Of a stretch of 64,000 nucleotides of DNA, positions 1 through 10,507 are shown one piece after another (the first letter of the stretch is position 1; every line of letters starts with the position of its first letter). The DNA is from CALOBA01 sp942491465 (GTDB lineage Bacteria > Pseudomonadota > Gammaproteobacteria > Chromatiales > Chromatiaceae). The notes under the pieces are model-generated. The model did not search any database and was not told the DNA's origin. It saw nothing but the letters and a program-made list of their open reading frames with translations. A program made the position numbers and the translations under genes. Location of the stretch: assembly GCA_942491465.1 (NCBI GenBank), contig CALOBA010000074.1:8978-72977 (forward strand), written 5' to 3'.

Positions 1-57
1 GCCGCGGACTTCAGTTAGTAACGGTTCACTAACAAGTTAAACAACTCCATAGCACGA

Positions 58-312
<255 letters not shown>

Positions 313-325
313 TTTGTATTCGATT

Positions 326-354
326 ACGACAACGACAACGACAACGACAACGAC
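326..354. repeat. Second (GACAAC)n hexamer array, plus orientation
   Basis: About 4.5 copies of GACAAC preceded by TTCGATTAC, the same context (Tyr-Asp-Asn repeats) that ends the four helix bundle remnant on the opposite strand. It is probably the tail of another deleted copy of that family. A separate hexamer array, GATCCC repeated about four times, follows at 405-430. Confidence 0.7.
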
Positions 355-573
355 ACGCTAGCAAACACATCATGTAGAGGCCGAACCCTTCGGCAAGGGC
401 TTCGATCCCGATCCCGATCCCGATCCCGATGGTCATGTCCCGTTGTGGCCCAACGCCGCCACCGGCCCCACCGCCAATCCCCCATTGCGGCAACCCCACC
501 GATACCGGATCATCCGCACACCGCCACTCACCGGCAACCCGGCGCCGTAAGCGACACAAGGAGACCCACCGCA

Positions 574-3500
574 ATGCTAGCCCTCGACCTGCGCTGCCCC
601 CACTGCCAAAGCGACGACATCCTGTTCCACCAGCGCACGGCAACGCTGTGGTGCAACACCTGCGACTACGACGGGCCGTTGCCGGCGAAGCCGGCCCTGC
701 CCCTAAAGCACAGCGCCCATGAGGACGCCCCGCTGCGCCGCCGGGCCGCCGAGCTGGCCGGGCGCTGGCACGCCGCCGCCCGCCTCGACGTGATCATTGC
801 CCGCTGGCCGGCCCCCATCGCCCACGAGCTGGCGGCCTTCCACGCCCTGCTCGCCGCCGGCAAGGTCCCGGACGCCTTCTATCAGCTGCGCGACCCGGTG
901 GAGGTGCTCTACAAGCTCCCGGCCGTCATCCTCGCCCGCGACCTGATCGCGCACGCCCCCGACCTGCCCATCGGCCAGGCCGCCACCCCGGCGGCGGCGC
1001 GGGTGCGCAGCGCACTGCTCGACGGCTCCCCGTCCCTCGGCCACTGGCAGGGCCTGGCCGAAGACCTGGCCCGCGCCCTCTGCCAAGCCCCGGCGAGCGC
1101 AGCCGCCGCGCTCACCGCCCCCGGCCTGGTCCGGCTCTACTTCGAGACCCCCAACGGCCAGGGCGCGGCGCAGCGAAAGCCCAAGCCCACCGCGCTGCTG
1201 AACGTCCTCAAGGCGCTCGTCAACTGGCGCAACCAGGAGATCGGCCACGGCGGCTTCCGCCCCAACCCCGCCGAGCAGCTCGACTGCCTGGAGCGCATCC
1301 TCATGGGCCACGCAGCGGGCCACCCGACCTGCCCGACCCCCACCGGCGGCCTCGCCCGCGCCCTGGCCGAGGCCATCGACGCCGACCCCTGGCAGGGCCT
1401 TGTGCTGCGCATCCAGCCCGCCGCCGGTCCGCCCCGGCCGCTGATCGGCGCCGACGCCATCCGCCCCGAGCACACCGGCCCGGACCACCAGGCGGTCGAC
1501 GCCCCGCTGCTGCTCGCCGGCCCCGGCGGCACCCTCGACCTCGCCCCCTACGCCGCGGGCCGGCGCTGCGACCTCTGCGGCCATCAGGACGTCTTCTTCT
1601 ACAACGGCCAGGCCGGCCAACGCGATCACCCGGCCAGCCACCGCTACCAGTTCCTCGACTACCGCGCCGCCCACCGCATCGAGCGGCGCTGGCACCAGGC
1701 CCGCGACCTCATCGCCGAGCGCGAGCGCCTGCGCCCGGAAGACCGCCCGCGCGCCGCCGAGCCCGCCGCCGAGCCGACCCCCGCCGCATCCGGCTTCGCC
1801 CATGCCGACGTCATCGCCCTGCTCGACGACATCTCCCTGGAGCGCCGCTTCCTGCCGCCGGACTACCTCAACGACGCCCTGCGCGCCTTCCTCAAGCAGC
1901 ACCGCCGCGGCATCCTCTGGCTCACCGCCCCGGCCCACGTCGGCAAGACCCTATTCGTCCGCGGCCTAAGCCCCGACCCCACCGGCGGCGAGCCCCCGCT
2001 GGCCCCCGCTGGCCCCCGCGCAGACCGGCCTGGCCGGGCCCATCCCGGTCGCCGCCTTCCTGATCCGGCGCGAATACCGCTACGGCCCCGGCACCTTCGC
2101 CGATCGGATGAAAGACAGCCTGGCGCAGGTGCTCAAGCTCGGCCCCGAATCCGACCAGCAACAGGGCCGGCCCCAGCTCGATCTGAAGGCCGCCGACCGC
2201 CCCGGCGCCTTCTGCGACTGGATCGGCGCCTTCCGCGCCCGCTCCCAGCTCAGCTTCGGCCCCGACCACCCGCTGCTCATCTGCCTCGACGGTCTCGACG
2301 AGCTGCCCGAGCCCGGCCCCGGCGAGTCCGGCATCCTCGACTACCTGCCCGCGCCCGAGCGCCTGCCGCCGGGCGTCTTTCTGCTGCTCACCTCCCGCCC
2401 GCCGGACGCCGGCGACTGCCCGCGCTGGATCGGCGACAGCGTCCAGCGCCGCCTCGGCCACCACCCGGACCAGGCGCGCCTGCCCATCGCCCTGGACCAC
2501 CCCGGCTACCGCGCCCTGCTGCACGCCTATCTGCGCCGCGGCCTCGCCGCCCCCATCGCCGCCGGCATCGGCCCCGCCATGCAGCGCTGGCTCGACGGCC
2601 AGACCCGCCCCGAGCGCCCCGACGACGCCGCGCTCGCCCAGGCCCTAAGCGCCCTGCGCGACACCCGCGGCGAGCGCATCGGCCCGCGGCTCGAAGACGC
2701 CTGGCTCGCCGCGCAGCCTGCCGACGGCGACCCGAGCCAGGTGCCGCGCAGGCCGCCGGCCCCGCTGCTCGCCGACCAGGCCCGCGCCCTCGACGCCCTG
2801 TTCGACGACCTCTACGCCAAGGCCGACCGCCGCTTCCTGTACCTGGCCATGCTCGTCGACCGCCTCGCCGAGCGCGACCTCAGCCTCGCCGACCTGCCCA
2901 AGCTCACCGGCGGCGAGGCCCTGCACCGGGACTATCTCAGCCACGGCCTCGCCGACCTCGGCCCCAAGCAGGCGGACCTCGCCCGCCGCGTCCTGCTGCT
3001 GCTCGCCGCCGCCGAGCAGGTCCACGACGCCTATCACGAGCTCAACCCGCCCCCGGTGGACGAGACCTTCCACGGCCTGACGCTGGACCTACTCCTCGGC
3101 CTGCTCCAGGCCAACGAGCCCGGCGCCGGCCCCGACCTGCCGGCCCCGACCCTGGTCTACTGCCTCTATCGCCTCAAGCCCGTCCTCGGCAGCTGGCGCG
3201 GCGACAGCCACCGCCACAGCCACTTCCGCATCGGCCTCAAAGCGCTCACCCAGGCCATCGCCGACCACCCGGACTGGCGCGACGCCCTCGCCGCCACCCA
3301 CACCCAACTCGCCGAGGCCACCCTCGGCCTGCTCGACGCCGCCGCCGCGAGCACAGACCCCGACGCCTTCCGCCCCGGCCCCGACGACCGCTACCGGCTC
3401 CATGCCGCCTTCGGGCATGCCGAGCGGGCCGGCGCCGACCTGGCCGAGCGCCTCGGGCGCCATCCGCGGCTGCTGGCGCTGCTGCGTGCCCAAGCCCCGG

Positions 3501-5067
3501 CCGCTGCCGAAGAGACGCTGCCCGACGCCCACCGCGCCGGCATCCGCTGGCTGACGCTGGCGCTGGCCTGGCAGCGTCGGATCGATGATCCGGGCCAGGA
3601 GGCCCGGCTGGCGGAGGCGGGGGACTGGCACAACCGCGGCTTGCACCGCTCCTACCTCGCCGACCCCATCCGCGCCATCGCCGACTACGACGCCGCGGTG
3701 GCCATCCGCGAGGGCATCCGCGACGCCCTGCGCGCCGACGGCGAGGCGGCCTGGAGCCTAACCCTGCGCAACGACCTGGCCGCCGTGCTGCAAAACCGCG
3801 GCATCGCCCACGCAAACAACGGCGACCTCGCCGCCGCCATCGCCGACTACGACGCCGCGGTGGCCATCGGCGAGGGCATCCGCGACGCCCTGCGCGCCGA
3901 CGGCGAGGCGGCCTGGAGCCAACCCTGCGCAACGACCTGGCCGCCGTGCTGCAAAACCGCGGCAACGCCCACCAGAGCAACGGCGACCTCGCCGCCGCCA
4001 TCGCCGACTACGACGCCGCGGTGGCCATCGGCGAGGGCATCCGCGACGCCCTGCGCGCCGACGGCGAGGCGGCCTGGAGCCTAACCCTGCGCAACGACCT
4101 GGCCGCCGTGCTGCAAAACCGCGGCAACGCCCACCAGAGCAACGGCGACCTCGCCGCCGCCATCGCCGACTACGACGCCGCGGTGGCCATCGGCGAGGGC
4201 ATCCGCGACGCCCTGCGCGCCGACGGCGAGGCGGCCTGGAGCCTACCCCTGCGCAACGACCTGGCCGCCGTGCTGCAAAACCGCGGCCTCGCCCACTGGA
4301 ACAACGGCGACCTCGCCGCCGCCATCGCCGACTACGACGCCGCGGTGGCCATCGGCGAGGGCATCCGCGACGCCCTGCGCGCCGACGGCGAGGCGGCCTG
4401 GAGCCTAACCCTGCGCAACGACCTGGCCGCCGTGCTGCAAAACCGCGGCAACGCCCACGCCGACAACGGCGACCTCGCCGCCGCCATCGCCGACTACGAC
4501 GCCGCGGTGGCCATCGGCGAGGGCATCCGCGACGCCCTGCGCGCCGACGGCGAGGCGGCCTGGAGCCTGCCGCTGCGCAACGACCTGGCCCGCGTGCTGC
4601 AAAACCGCGGCCTCGCCCACTGGAACAACGGCGACCTCGCCGCCGCCATCGCCGACTACGACGCCGCGGTGGCCATCGGCGAGGGCATCCGCGACGCCCT
4701 GCGCGCCGACGGCGAGGCGGCCTGGAGCGCACCGCTGCGGGTCGACCTGGCGCGCATCCACGCGAACCGGGCAATGGCCCTCGGCCCGACCCGCGGCGCC
4801 GCTGACCTGGCCGCGATCCGCCAGATCGCCGCCGGGCTGCGGGCCTTGGGCAACGCCCGCCTCGCCGGCGAGGTCGACGGCTTCTCGCAAGGGGTCCAGC
4901 AGCACTGGCTCCAGTCCGGGGGCTTGGCCGAAATCCGTCGGCAGCACCCGGTGGGCTTCTGGATCGGCCTGGTGCTGACGCTCGTGCTGGCGCCGGTGCT
5001 GATCCCCGTCGGCGTCCTGCTGTGGCTGCTGCGCAAGGCCCGGCAAGGCCGGCGGGGTGGCGGCTGA
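574..5067 (+). CDS. HEPN-NACHT-TPR STAND NTPase with C-terminal membrane segment (two frameshifts)
   Basis: Large multidomain protein, about 1494 residues if two frame errors are corrected. The start at 574 follows a good ribosome site (AAGGAG). Order: zinc ribbon with Cys8, Cys11, Cys27 and Cys30; a helical region with WRNQEIGHGG giving an R-x5-H pair (Arg219, His225) like the HEPN RNase motif; a second CxxC (Cys332, Cys335); a P-loop NTPase with Walker A APAHVGKT and Walker B LLICLDGLDEL, the acidic pattern of NACHT/STAND ATPases; a helical linker; seven near-identical 54-residue TPR-like repeats; and a C-terminal hydrophobic stretch with a basic tail. A 10-bp tandem duplication near 1993-2019 and a 1-bp loss near 3920 each shift the frame; together they restore it. 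The architecture matches bacterial NLR-like antiviral sensors, where TPRs sense a trigger and HEPN cleaves RNA. The defence role is inference. Confidence 0.75.
3670..4740 (+). repeat. Seven tandem 162-bp (54-aa) TPR-encoding repeats
   Basis: The conserved start of each unit (GACTACGACGCCGCGGTGG) occurs at 3683, 3845, 4006, 4168, 4330, 4492 and 4654. Spacing is 162 bp except 161 bp between the second and third, where one base (a T in the AGCCTAACC context) is missing near 3920. Units are almost identical at nucleotide level, which indicates recent expansion or homogenisation. Most visible variation falls in a short loop between helices (HANNG, HQSNG, HWNNG, HADNG). Confidence 0.9.
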
Positions 5068-5283
5068 GGCCGACGACTCAACCCAGGACTCGTGCCGAGA
5101 CGGAGCCCCGGCACGCCGCGTGCTTGGCGCTGCCACGCGGCATCGGCATAGACGGCAGCGTCGTCAAGACCAGGTGCCGGGGCAGCGTCCCGGCAGCAGA
5201 CGGCGGTTGGCATGCTCCGCCGGCTGGGCCTGGCCTGCGAACGGGCCGGCGCCGTCGCCGCGCTCGTCCACGGGGCGCTGGAG

Positions 5284-6156
5284 CGGCGAGACCTCAGCGG
5301 CGAGACGCCGCTGCTCCCAGCCGGAGCGGGGGCGTCCCGCCCCCGAGCAGCAGCGGCAAGCCGCGAAAGCTGCCCCTCAGCGGCGAGACCTCAGCGGCGA
5401 GACGCCGCTGCTCCCAGCCGGAGCGGGGGCGTCCCGCCCCCGAGCAGCAGCGGCAAGCCGCGAAAGCTGCCCCCCAGCGGCGAGACCTCAGCGGCGAGAC
5501 GCCGCTGCTCCCAGCCGGAGCGGGGGCGTCCCGCCCCCGAGCAGCAGCGGCAAGCCGCGAAAGCTGCCCCCCAGCGGCGAGACCTCAGCGGCGAGACGCC
5601 GCTGCTCCCAGCCGGAGCGGGGGCGTCCCGCCCCCGAGCAGCAGCGGCAAGCCGCGAAAGCTGCCCCCCAGCGGCGAGACCTCAGCGGCGAGACGCCGCT
5701 GCTCCCAGCCGGAGCGGGGGCGTCCCGCCCCCGAGCAGCAGCGGTAAGCCGCGAAAGCTGCCCCCCAGCGGCGAGACCTCAGCGGCGAGACGCCGCTGCT
5801 CCCAGCCGGAGCGGGGGCGTCCCGCCCCCGAGCAGCAGCGGCAAGCCGCGAAAGCTGCCCCTTAGCGGCGAGACCTCAGCGGCGAGACGCCGCTGCTCCC
5901 AGCCGGAGCGGGGGCGTCCCGCCCCCGAGCAGCAGCGGCAAGCCGCGAAAGCTGCCCCCCAGCGGCGAGACCTCAGCGGCGAGACGCCGCTGCTCCCAGC
6001 CGGAGCGGGGGCGTCCCGCCCCCGAGCAGCAGCGGCAAGCCGCGAAAGCTGCCCCTCAGCGGCGAGACCTCAGCGGCGAGACGCCGCTGCTCCCAGCCGG
6101 AGCGGGGGCGTCCCGCCCCCGAGCAGCAGCGGTAAGCCGCGAAAGCTGCCCCTCAG
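5284..6156. repeat. Nine-copy 97-bp tandem repeat with internal hairpins
   Basis: Units begin at 5284, 5381, 5478, 5575, 5672, 5769, 5866, 5963 and 6060, with a partial tenth from 6157. Differences between units are single bases. Each unit contains two inverted repeats: AGCGGCG-aga-CGCCGCT, and CGGGGGCG-tcc-CGCCCCCG nested inside GCTGCTC...GAGCAGC. There are no unique spacers, so it is not a CRISPR array. Frames open through the array because 97 is not a multiple of 3 and stops are rare; none looks like a protein. It lies directly downstream of the STAND gene. Confidence 0.9.
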
Positions 6157-6160
6157 CGGC

Positions 6161-6396
6161 GCGGCAGTCGCGGCTGGAAGCCGCTCCCACAAAGCGCTCC
6201 CATCGCTCGCTAACTTAATGGCATTGGCCCTGAACCTAGTCCGACCCGCCGCCCGCGCGGGCGCGGCTCATAGGCAGGCAGCGTCGCGGCAGTCGCGGCT
6301 GGAAGCCGCTCCCACAAAGCGCTCCCATCGCTCGCTAACTTAATGGCATTGGCCCTGAACCTAGTCCGAGCCGCCGCCCGCGCGGGCGCGGCTCAT
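6161..6396. repeat. 125-bp-spaced direct duplication containing a REP-like palindrome
   Basis: The segment 6161-6271 is repeated almost exactly at 6286-6396. Each copy begins with the palindrome-bearing sequence CGCGGCTGGAAGCCGCTCCC and ends in CGCGGGCGCGGCTCAT. The same 23-base REP-like core is found again at 36509-36531, so it is a dispersed intergenic element in this genome. Confidence 0.8.
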
Positions 6397-6781
6397 CTGC
6401 GCCTGCGCACGCTCTCCAGGGCCGAGCAGGGGATCCCAGTGGCCGCTGTGCCGGCGGTTCAGCCTGTGCAGCAGGCACAGCCGATGGAACAGATCGCGGG
6501 TATTCGCGCAGCCCGCGAGCTTGTGCTTGGCGCTGGCCCGCATGGCCAGGCCATCGTGGGTCGAGGGGTTGCGTGCGGAGGTGTTCGGGCGCATTGGGAG
6601 CGATCCTTAGAGTTGGCTCAGAGCATTCGTGACCGAGCGAGCCGGGACACCCAAGCGCGTGGTCGTGAAGACATGATAGTTTGCGCGGGAATTATCCAGG
6701 GCGCTGCGCGGCACGTCATTGAGCCCGAGCAATACCCCGTCGAAGCGGATGAGCTTGCGGTCAAGCATCCGACGACGATTA
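6397..6781 (-). other. Degenerate minus-strand coding remnant, unidentified
   Basis: Two short adjoining minus-strand frames (about 6607-6779 and 6361-6594) have protein-like composition, for example HDGLAMRASAKHKLAGCANT and HRLCLLHRLNRR, but no start, length or motif that lets me name a family. A decayed transposase is possible. The left edge abuts a short GACAAC array (6782-6802), as if an old four helix bundle gene end were joined here. Confidence 0.25.
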
Positions 6782-6815
6782 CGACAACGACAACGACAAC
6801 GAGCTGACATGTTCA

Positions 6816-6840
6816 CTATGTTTCTGAACCGATTCTAAGC
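6816..6840. mobile_element. Partial end of the 95-bp MITE-B element
   Basis: The sequence TTTCTGAACCGATTCTAAG closely matches the right end and flank of the element at 10393-10487 (TTTTTGAACCGATCCTAAG). Only the terminal part is present, so this is a solo end or a truncated insertion. Confidence 0.45.
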
Positions 6841-6931
6841 GCAGCAATCCGGTATCGTTGTCGGCCTTGTTCCCCCATCCGGCTGCGGGTTCGGCAGACA
6901 GCTGTCCGCGGCCCCACCTGGCGAGACGCCC

Positions 6932-7428
6932 ATGCAGAGGTTCCCGTTTCAGCTTGCGTTCGAGGCCGGTCCGGCCGGCGGCGATCTCGAGGCGATGCGC
7001 GCCCGCCTGCTGGAGCAGGTCATGTGGATCATGGGGCTCGGTCTGACGCTGGCCCTTGGCGGCGGCCTCCACAAGGCGCTCAGCCTCGGGCTGGACCCGG
7101 CCTGGCTGCCGCAGGCGGGCTGCATGCTCGGGTTTCTGGGGGTGCTGGTGTGGGGCCGGGGCATGCCCCCGCGCCGTCGGGCCCTGATCCTGCTCGCGCT
7201 GCTGTGGTGCACGGTGGCCATCTCCGTGCTGCGCCTGGGGCCGGTGGCGGACTCCAGGGGCTATCTGCTGGTGCTGGTGTTCCTGGCCATGGTGTTTCTC
7301 GGCGAGCGGGCCGGCTGGGCGAGCCTGGGTCTGTTGGTGCTGCTGCTCGGCGGTATGGCCCTCGGCGTCGATTCCGGGCTGATCCGGTTCTCCATCGACC
7401 TCGAGCGCTACGCCCAGCTCCCGGTCAC
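6932..7428 (+). pseudogene. Multi-pass membrane N-terminal domain, truncated
   Basis: ATG at 6932 opens a frame with several hydrophobic segments in about 165 residues (around VMWIMGLGLTLALGG, GCMLGFLGVLVWG, ALILLALLWCTVAIS, YLLVLVFLAMVFLG and SLGLLVLLLGGMALG). This resembles the membrane sensor portion of bacterial signalling proteins. Near 7428 the sequence changes abruptly to calcium-binding-repeat protein in another frame, so any cytoplasmic output domain is absent. The junction is a deletion scar or an assembly join. Which output domain followed cannot be told. Confidence 0.5.
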
Positions 7429-9478
7429 TTGCTGGTGCTGCACACCGGCGGCGGCGACGACCGCGTCGACCTGCGCGGGAGCACCGGCGCGCTGACCCTG
7501 GACCTCGGCGACGGCGCCGACCGCCTGACCCTGGGCAGCCTGGCCCCCGCACTGGGCGGCAACCCGCGGGCCATCGCCGGCGCGCTGGACCTCAGCGGCG
7601 GCGCCGGAGCGGACGCGCTGACCCTCGACGCCAGCGCCGAGACCGCCGATCTGAGCGGTCGCATTGACGCCACCACCAGCAGCGGGCTCGGCCTCGGCGA
7701 TACGCTGACCTATGCCGGCTTCGAGGGGCTGGAGGTCCTGCTCGGCAGCGGTGCCGATGAGCTGGAGATCGCCGACGTCGGCGCCGCCCTGACCAGCGTC
7801 GAGACCGGCGCCGGCGACGATCGGGTGACCATCACGGCCAGCGCCGCCGACGGTTGGCTGGCGGTCAACGCCGGCAGCGGCGACGACGAGATCGACGCCA
7901 GCGCCGCGCGCCTGGCGGTGATCCTGCTCGGCGGCGACGGCAACGATCGGCTCACGGGGGGGCAGGGCGCCGACATCCTGCTCGGCGACGCCGGGGCCCT
8001 GACCTGGCGCGATGCCGACGGACGCTTGCTCGGGCGCGTCGGCATCGACGTCGACGAGCGCCGGCTGCTGCTGCCCGGCGACCGGGAAAACTCGCTGCGC
8101 GATGTCCCCGCGTCGCAGGATCTCAGCGGCTGGGTCGGCCTGGAGATCAGCACCCGCACCGGCGCCGACGGTGACGACCAGCTCATCGGCGCCGACGGCG
8201 ACGCATCCTGTGGCCACGGCGGCAACGACTGGCTCGGAATGGGGCGCCACCGACCAGCCGTGCGCGCCGGCGCCGACGACATCCTGATCGGACGAGGGCC
8301 GCATCCGCCTCGTTCAGGTCGACGGCAGCGTCTACCGCCACGGGGTCGAGACCCTTGCCCCGGCCATCGCCGGCGACGACCACCTCTACGGCGGCAGTGG
8401 CCACGACCTGCTCCTCGGCGATCACGGCCTGATCACCTTCGACACCCAAGGCCAGGTCAGCGAGCTCAGCGCGCGCGCCGCCGCCGCCGGCGCCGCCGAC
8501 GCGCTCGACGCCGGTACGGGCAGGGACGCGCTCATCGGCGGCGAAGGCAGTGACAGCCTGGCGTACGACGGCAGCGACGACGCCGTCATGGCCGACCACG
8601 GCCGCGTCGGCATCGGCGTCGACGACGCCCCCGCGGCCCTGACCGAGCAGGCCACGCTGAGCCTGAACTTCAACGCCGCGCGCACCGGCACCGTCGTCGA
8701 CGGCGTCGCCGGTGCCGACGGCGTCGCCGCCGGCGGCTGGAACAACCTCGCCGGCGGCAACGGCAGCATGGCCGGCGCGGACCTCGGTCTCGACAGCGGC
8801 GAGGACGCCGCCGGGCTCAGCCTGGACTGGGGCGCCAACCTCGACGGCGACGCCGGCACCCTGCGCGCCGACACCCACAGCCAGATCCGTCCCGACGGGG
8901 ATCAGGATCTCAGCCTCTACGAGGGCTACCTCTACGCCGAACACGGCGACACCCTCGGCATCGATCTCGCAGGCCTGGGAGACCTGTTCGAGCGCTACGA
9001 GGTGCACATCTACCTCGACGCCGACGACCGCAACAGCGCCCGCGGCGAGAATCTCATCGCAGTCAACGCCAACGACCAGACCCGCTACGTCGACGACTCC
9101 AGCGGCAACAGCTTCCAGGGCCAATACCGGGAGGCCACCGCCGGCGCCACTGCGGGCAACTATGTCTGCATCACCAACCTCAGCGGCGATCTGAATCTTC
9201 GCCTCTCGGCGCTCTCCACCTCGCGGGCGAGCAAGGCCATGATCAGCGCCATCCAGATCGTCGGCAGCCGCAGGGCCACCGGCACCGGCGCATCGGCCAC
9301 CGCTGCGGCCCTGCTCGACGCCGCCGACGCCACCGCCGGGGTCATTGCACTGACCGAGCCCACCATCACCGATGCGCTGTTCGACCCGTTCACCGGCACC
9401 TTCGACGATGGTGCCATGCCGGCGCAGTGGCAGGCCGACGATGGCCAAACCGCAGCGACGGGGATGATCGACTGGTGA
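7429..9478 (+). pseudogene. RTX/hemolysin-type calcium-binding repeat secreted protein, 5'-truncated and frameshifted
   Basis: From 7429 the translation is rich in Gly-Asp repeats. It includes the classical nonapeptide pattern (GGDGNDRLTGGQGADILLGD) and repeated GAGDDRV-like blocks, which mark Ca-binding beta-roll proteins exported to the cell surface. The N-terminus is missing. Near 8290 the frame changes; restoring two lost bases would give GADDILIGDEGRIR. After the second block (LYGGSGHDLLLGD) the C-terminal part is non-repetitive and ends at 9478. The gene lies just before sapC and the HlyD/SecA genes, so it is probably the passenger or one of the passengers of that export locus. Confidence 0.65.
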
Positions 9479-9591
9479 GGGGGCATTGCTGCGAGCAGGA
9501 CCGCGAAAGGTGTATTCTGGCCCCGCTGATCTCCCGCGGCCGCAACAGCCAATCTCACAACCCTAAATCGGCAACCTTCAAGGAGCCAACC

Positions 9592-10389
9592 ATGTCCACT
9601 CAGCTTCTCTTCTACCGCAACGCCGTCCCCGTCAACAGCAAGCAGCATACCGAGCTTTCGGTCAAGGCCGGCGGTGACTTCGGCTTCGCGCGCCAGGTCA
9701 ACTCGGTGCCGCTGACAGCGGTGGAATTCCGCCCGGCGGCGCGCGACTACGTGCTCGTGTTCGCCGGCGAGGGCGAGGGGATCATGCCCGTCGCCATCCT
9801 CGGCACCGGCGCCGAGCAGAACGCCTTTGTCAACGACGACGGCAGCTGGGGCGCGGACTACGTCCCGGCCTTCGTGCGCCGCTACCCCTTCGTCTTCGCC
9901 AGCGGCGACGACGGCAAGACCTTCACCCTGTGCATCGACGACGGCTTCCCCGGCTGCAATACCGAGGGCCGCGGCGAGCGCCTGTTCGACAGCGACGGGA
10001 ACCGCACCCAGTACCTGAACAACGTGCTCAACTTCGTGCAGGAGTACCAGGCCCAGTTCCAGCGCACCCGCGCCTTGTGCGCGGAGCTCGACAAGCTCGG
10101 CCTGCTCGAGCCCATGCAGGCGACCTTCACCCAGCCCGACGGCACCAAGCGCAACCTCACCGGCTTCAAGGCCGTCAACCGCGCCAAGCTCAAGGCGCTG
10201 GACGACGACAAGCTGCTGGCGATGGCCAAGTCCGACGCCCTGGAGCTGATCTATCTGCACCTGCAATCCATGGGCAACTTCGGTCCGCTGCTCAAGCGCA
10301 TCGGCGCCACGCCGATGGCCCCTCCCAAGGCCGAGGGCGACGACGACACCCCCGAGCCGGACGCCGAGGCCGGCCCGTCTATTCACTAA
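9592..10389 (+). CDS. SapC family protein
   Basis: The 265-residue protein starts at ATG 9592 after a strong AAGGAG site. It matches the SapC family seen beside S-layer or RTX protein genes in proteobacteria: an N-terminal FYRNAVPVNSKQH, a beta-rich core with FVNDDGSWGADYVPAFVRRYPF, the CIDDGFPGC segment, then helices (YLNNVLNFVQEYQAQF). The C-terminal 25 residues are acidic and proline-rich. The family name comes from S-layer operons; the biochemical function is not established. Its place between an RTX fragment and a GAF-HlyD gene suggests it belongs to the same surface-protein export locus. Confidence 0.8.
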   Translation: MSTQLLFYRNAVPVNSKQHTELSVKAGGDFGFARQVNSVPLTAVEFRPAARDYVLVFAGEGEGIMPVAILGTGAEQNAFVNDDGSWGADYVPAFVRRYPFVFASGDDGKTFTLCIDDGFPGCNTEGRGERLFDSDGNRTQYLNNVLNFVQEYQAQFQRTRALCAELDKLGLLEPMQATFTQPDGTKRNLTGFKAVNRAKLKALDDDKLLAMAKSDALELIYLHLQSMGNFGPLLKRIGATPMAPPKAEGDDDTPEPDAEAGPSIH

Positions 10390-10392
10390 GTC

Positions 10393-10487
10393 AAGGTTCA
10401 GAAACAAGTGGTGCAGACGCAACCATGAAACGGGCAATCCAAAGGCACCACGAGCGGGCGTATGAACCACTTGTTTTTGAACCGATC
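10393..10487. mobile_element. MITE-B copy 1: 95-bp element with terminal inverted repeats and 7-bp direct flanks
   Basis: The ends are inverted copies: left GGTTCAGAAACAAGTGG, right CCACTTGTTTTTGAACC. The element is flanked by a perfect 7-bp direct repeat CTAAGTC (10386-10392 and 10488-10494), consistent with target duplication. A second, inverted copy with similar ends lies at 49601-49697. There is no coding capacity. It sits between sapC and the GAF-HlyD gene. Confidence 0.7.
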
Positions 10488-10507
10488 CTAAGTCGCGCCG
10501 AGCCCCG

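Noticed and set aside
703..1938. 411-residue minus-strand frame over the STAND gene
   Set aside because: Ala/Gly/Val-rich shadow opposite a motif-bearing plus-strand protein.
5284..6156. CRISPR array
   Set aside because: Units are contiguous 97-bp repeats with no unique spacers and no cas genes nearby.
5057..6343. Repeat protein encoded by the 97-bp array
   Set aside because: 97 is not a multiple of 3, frames rotate from unit to unit, and composition is set by the DNA repeats.
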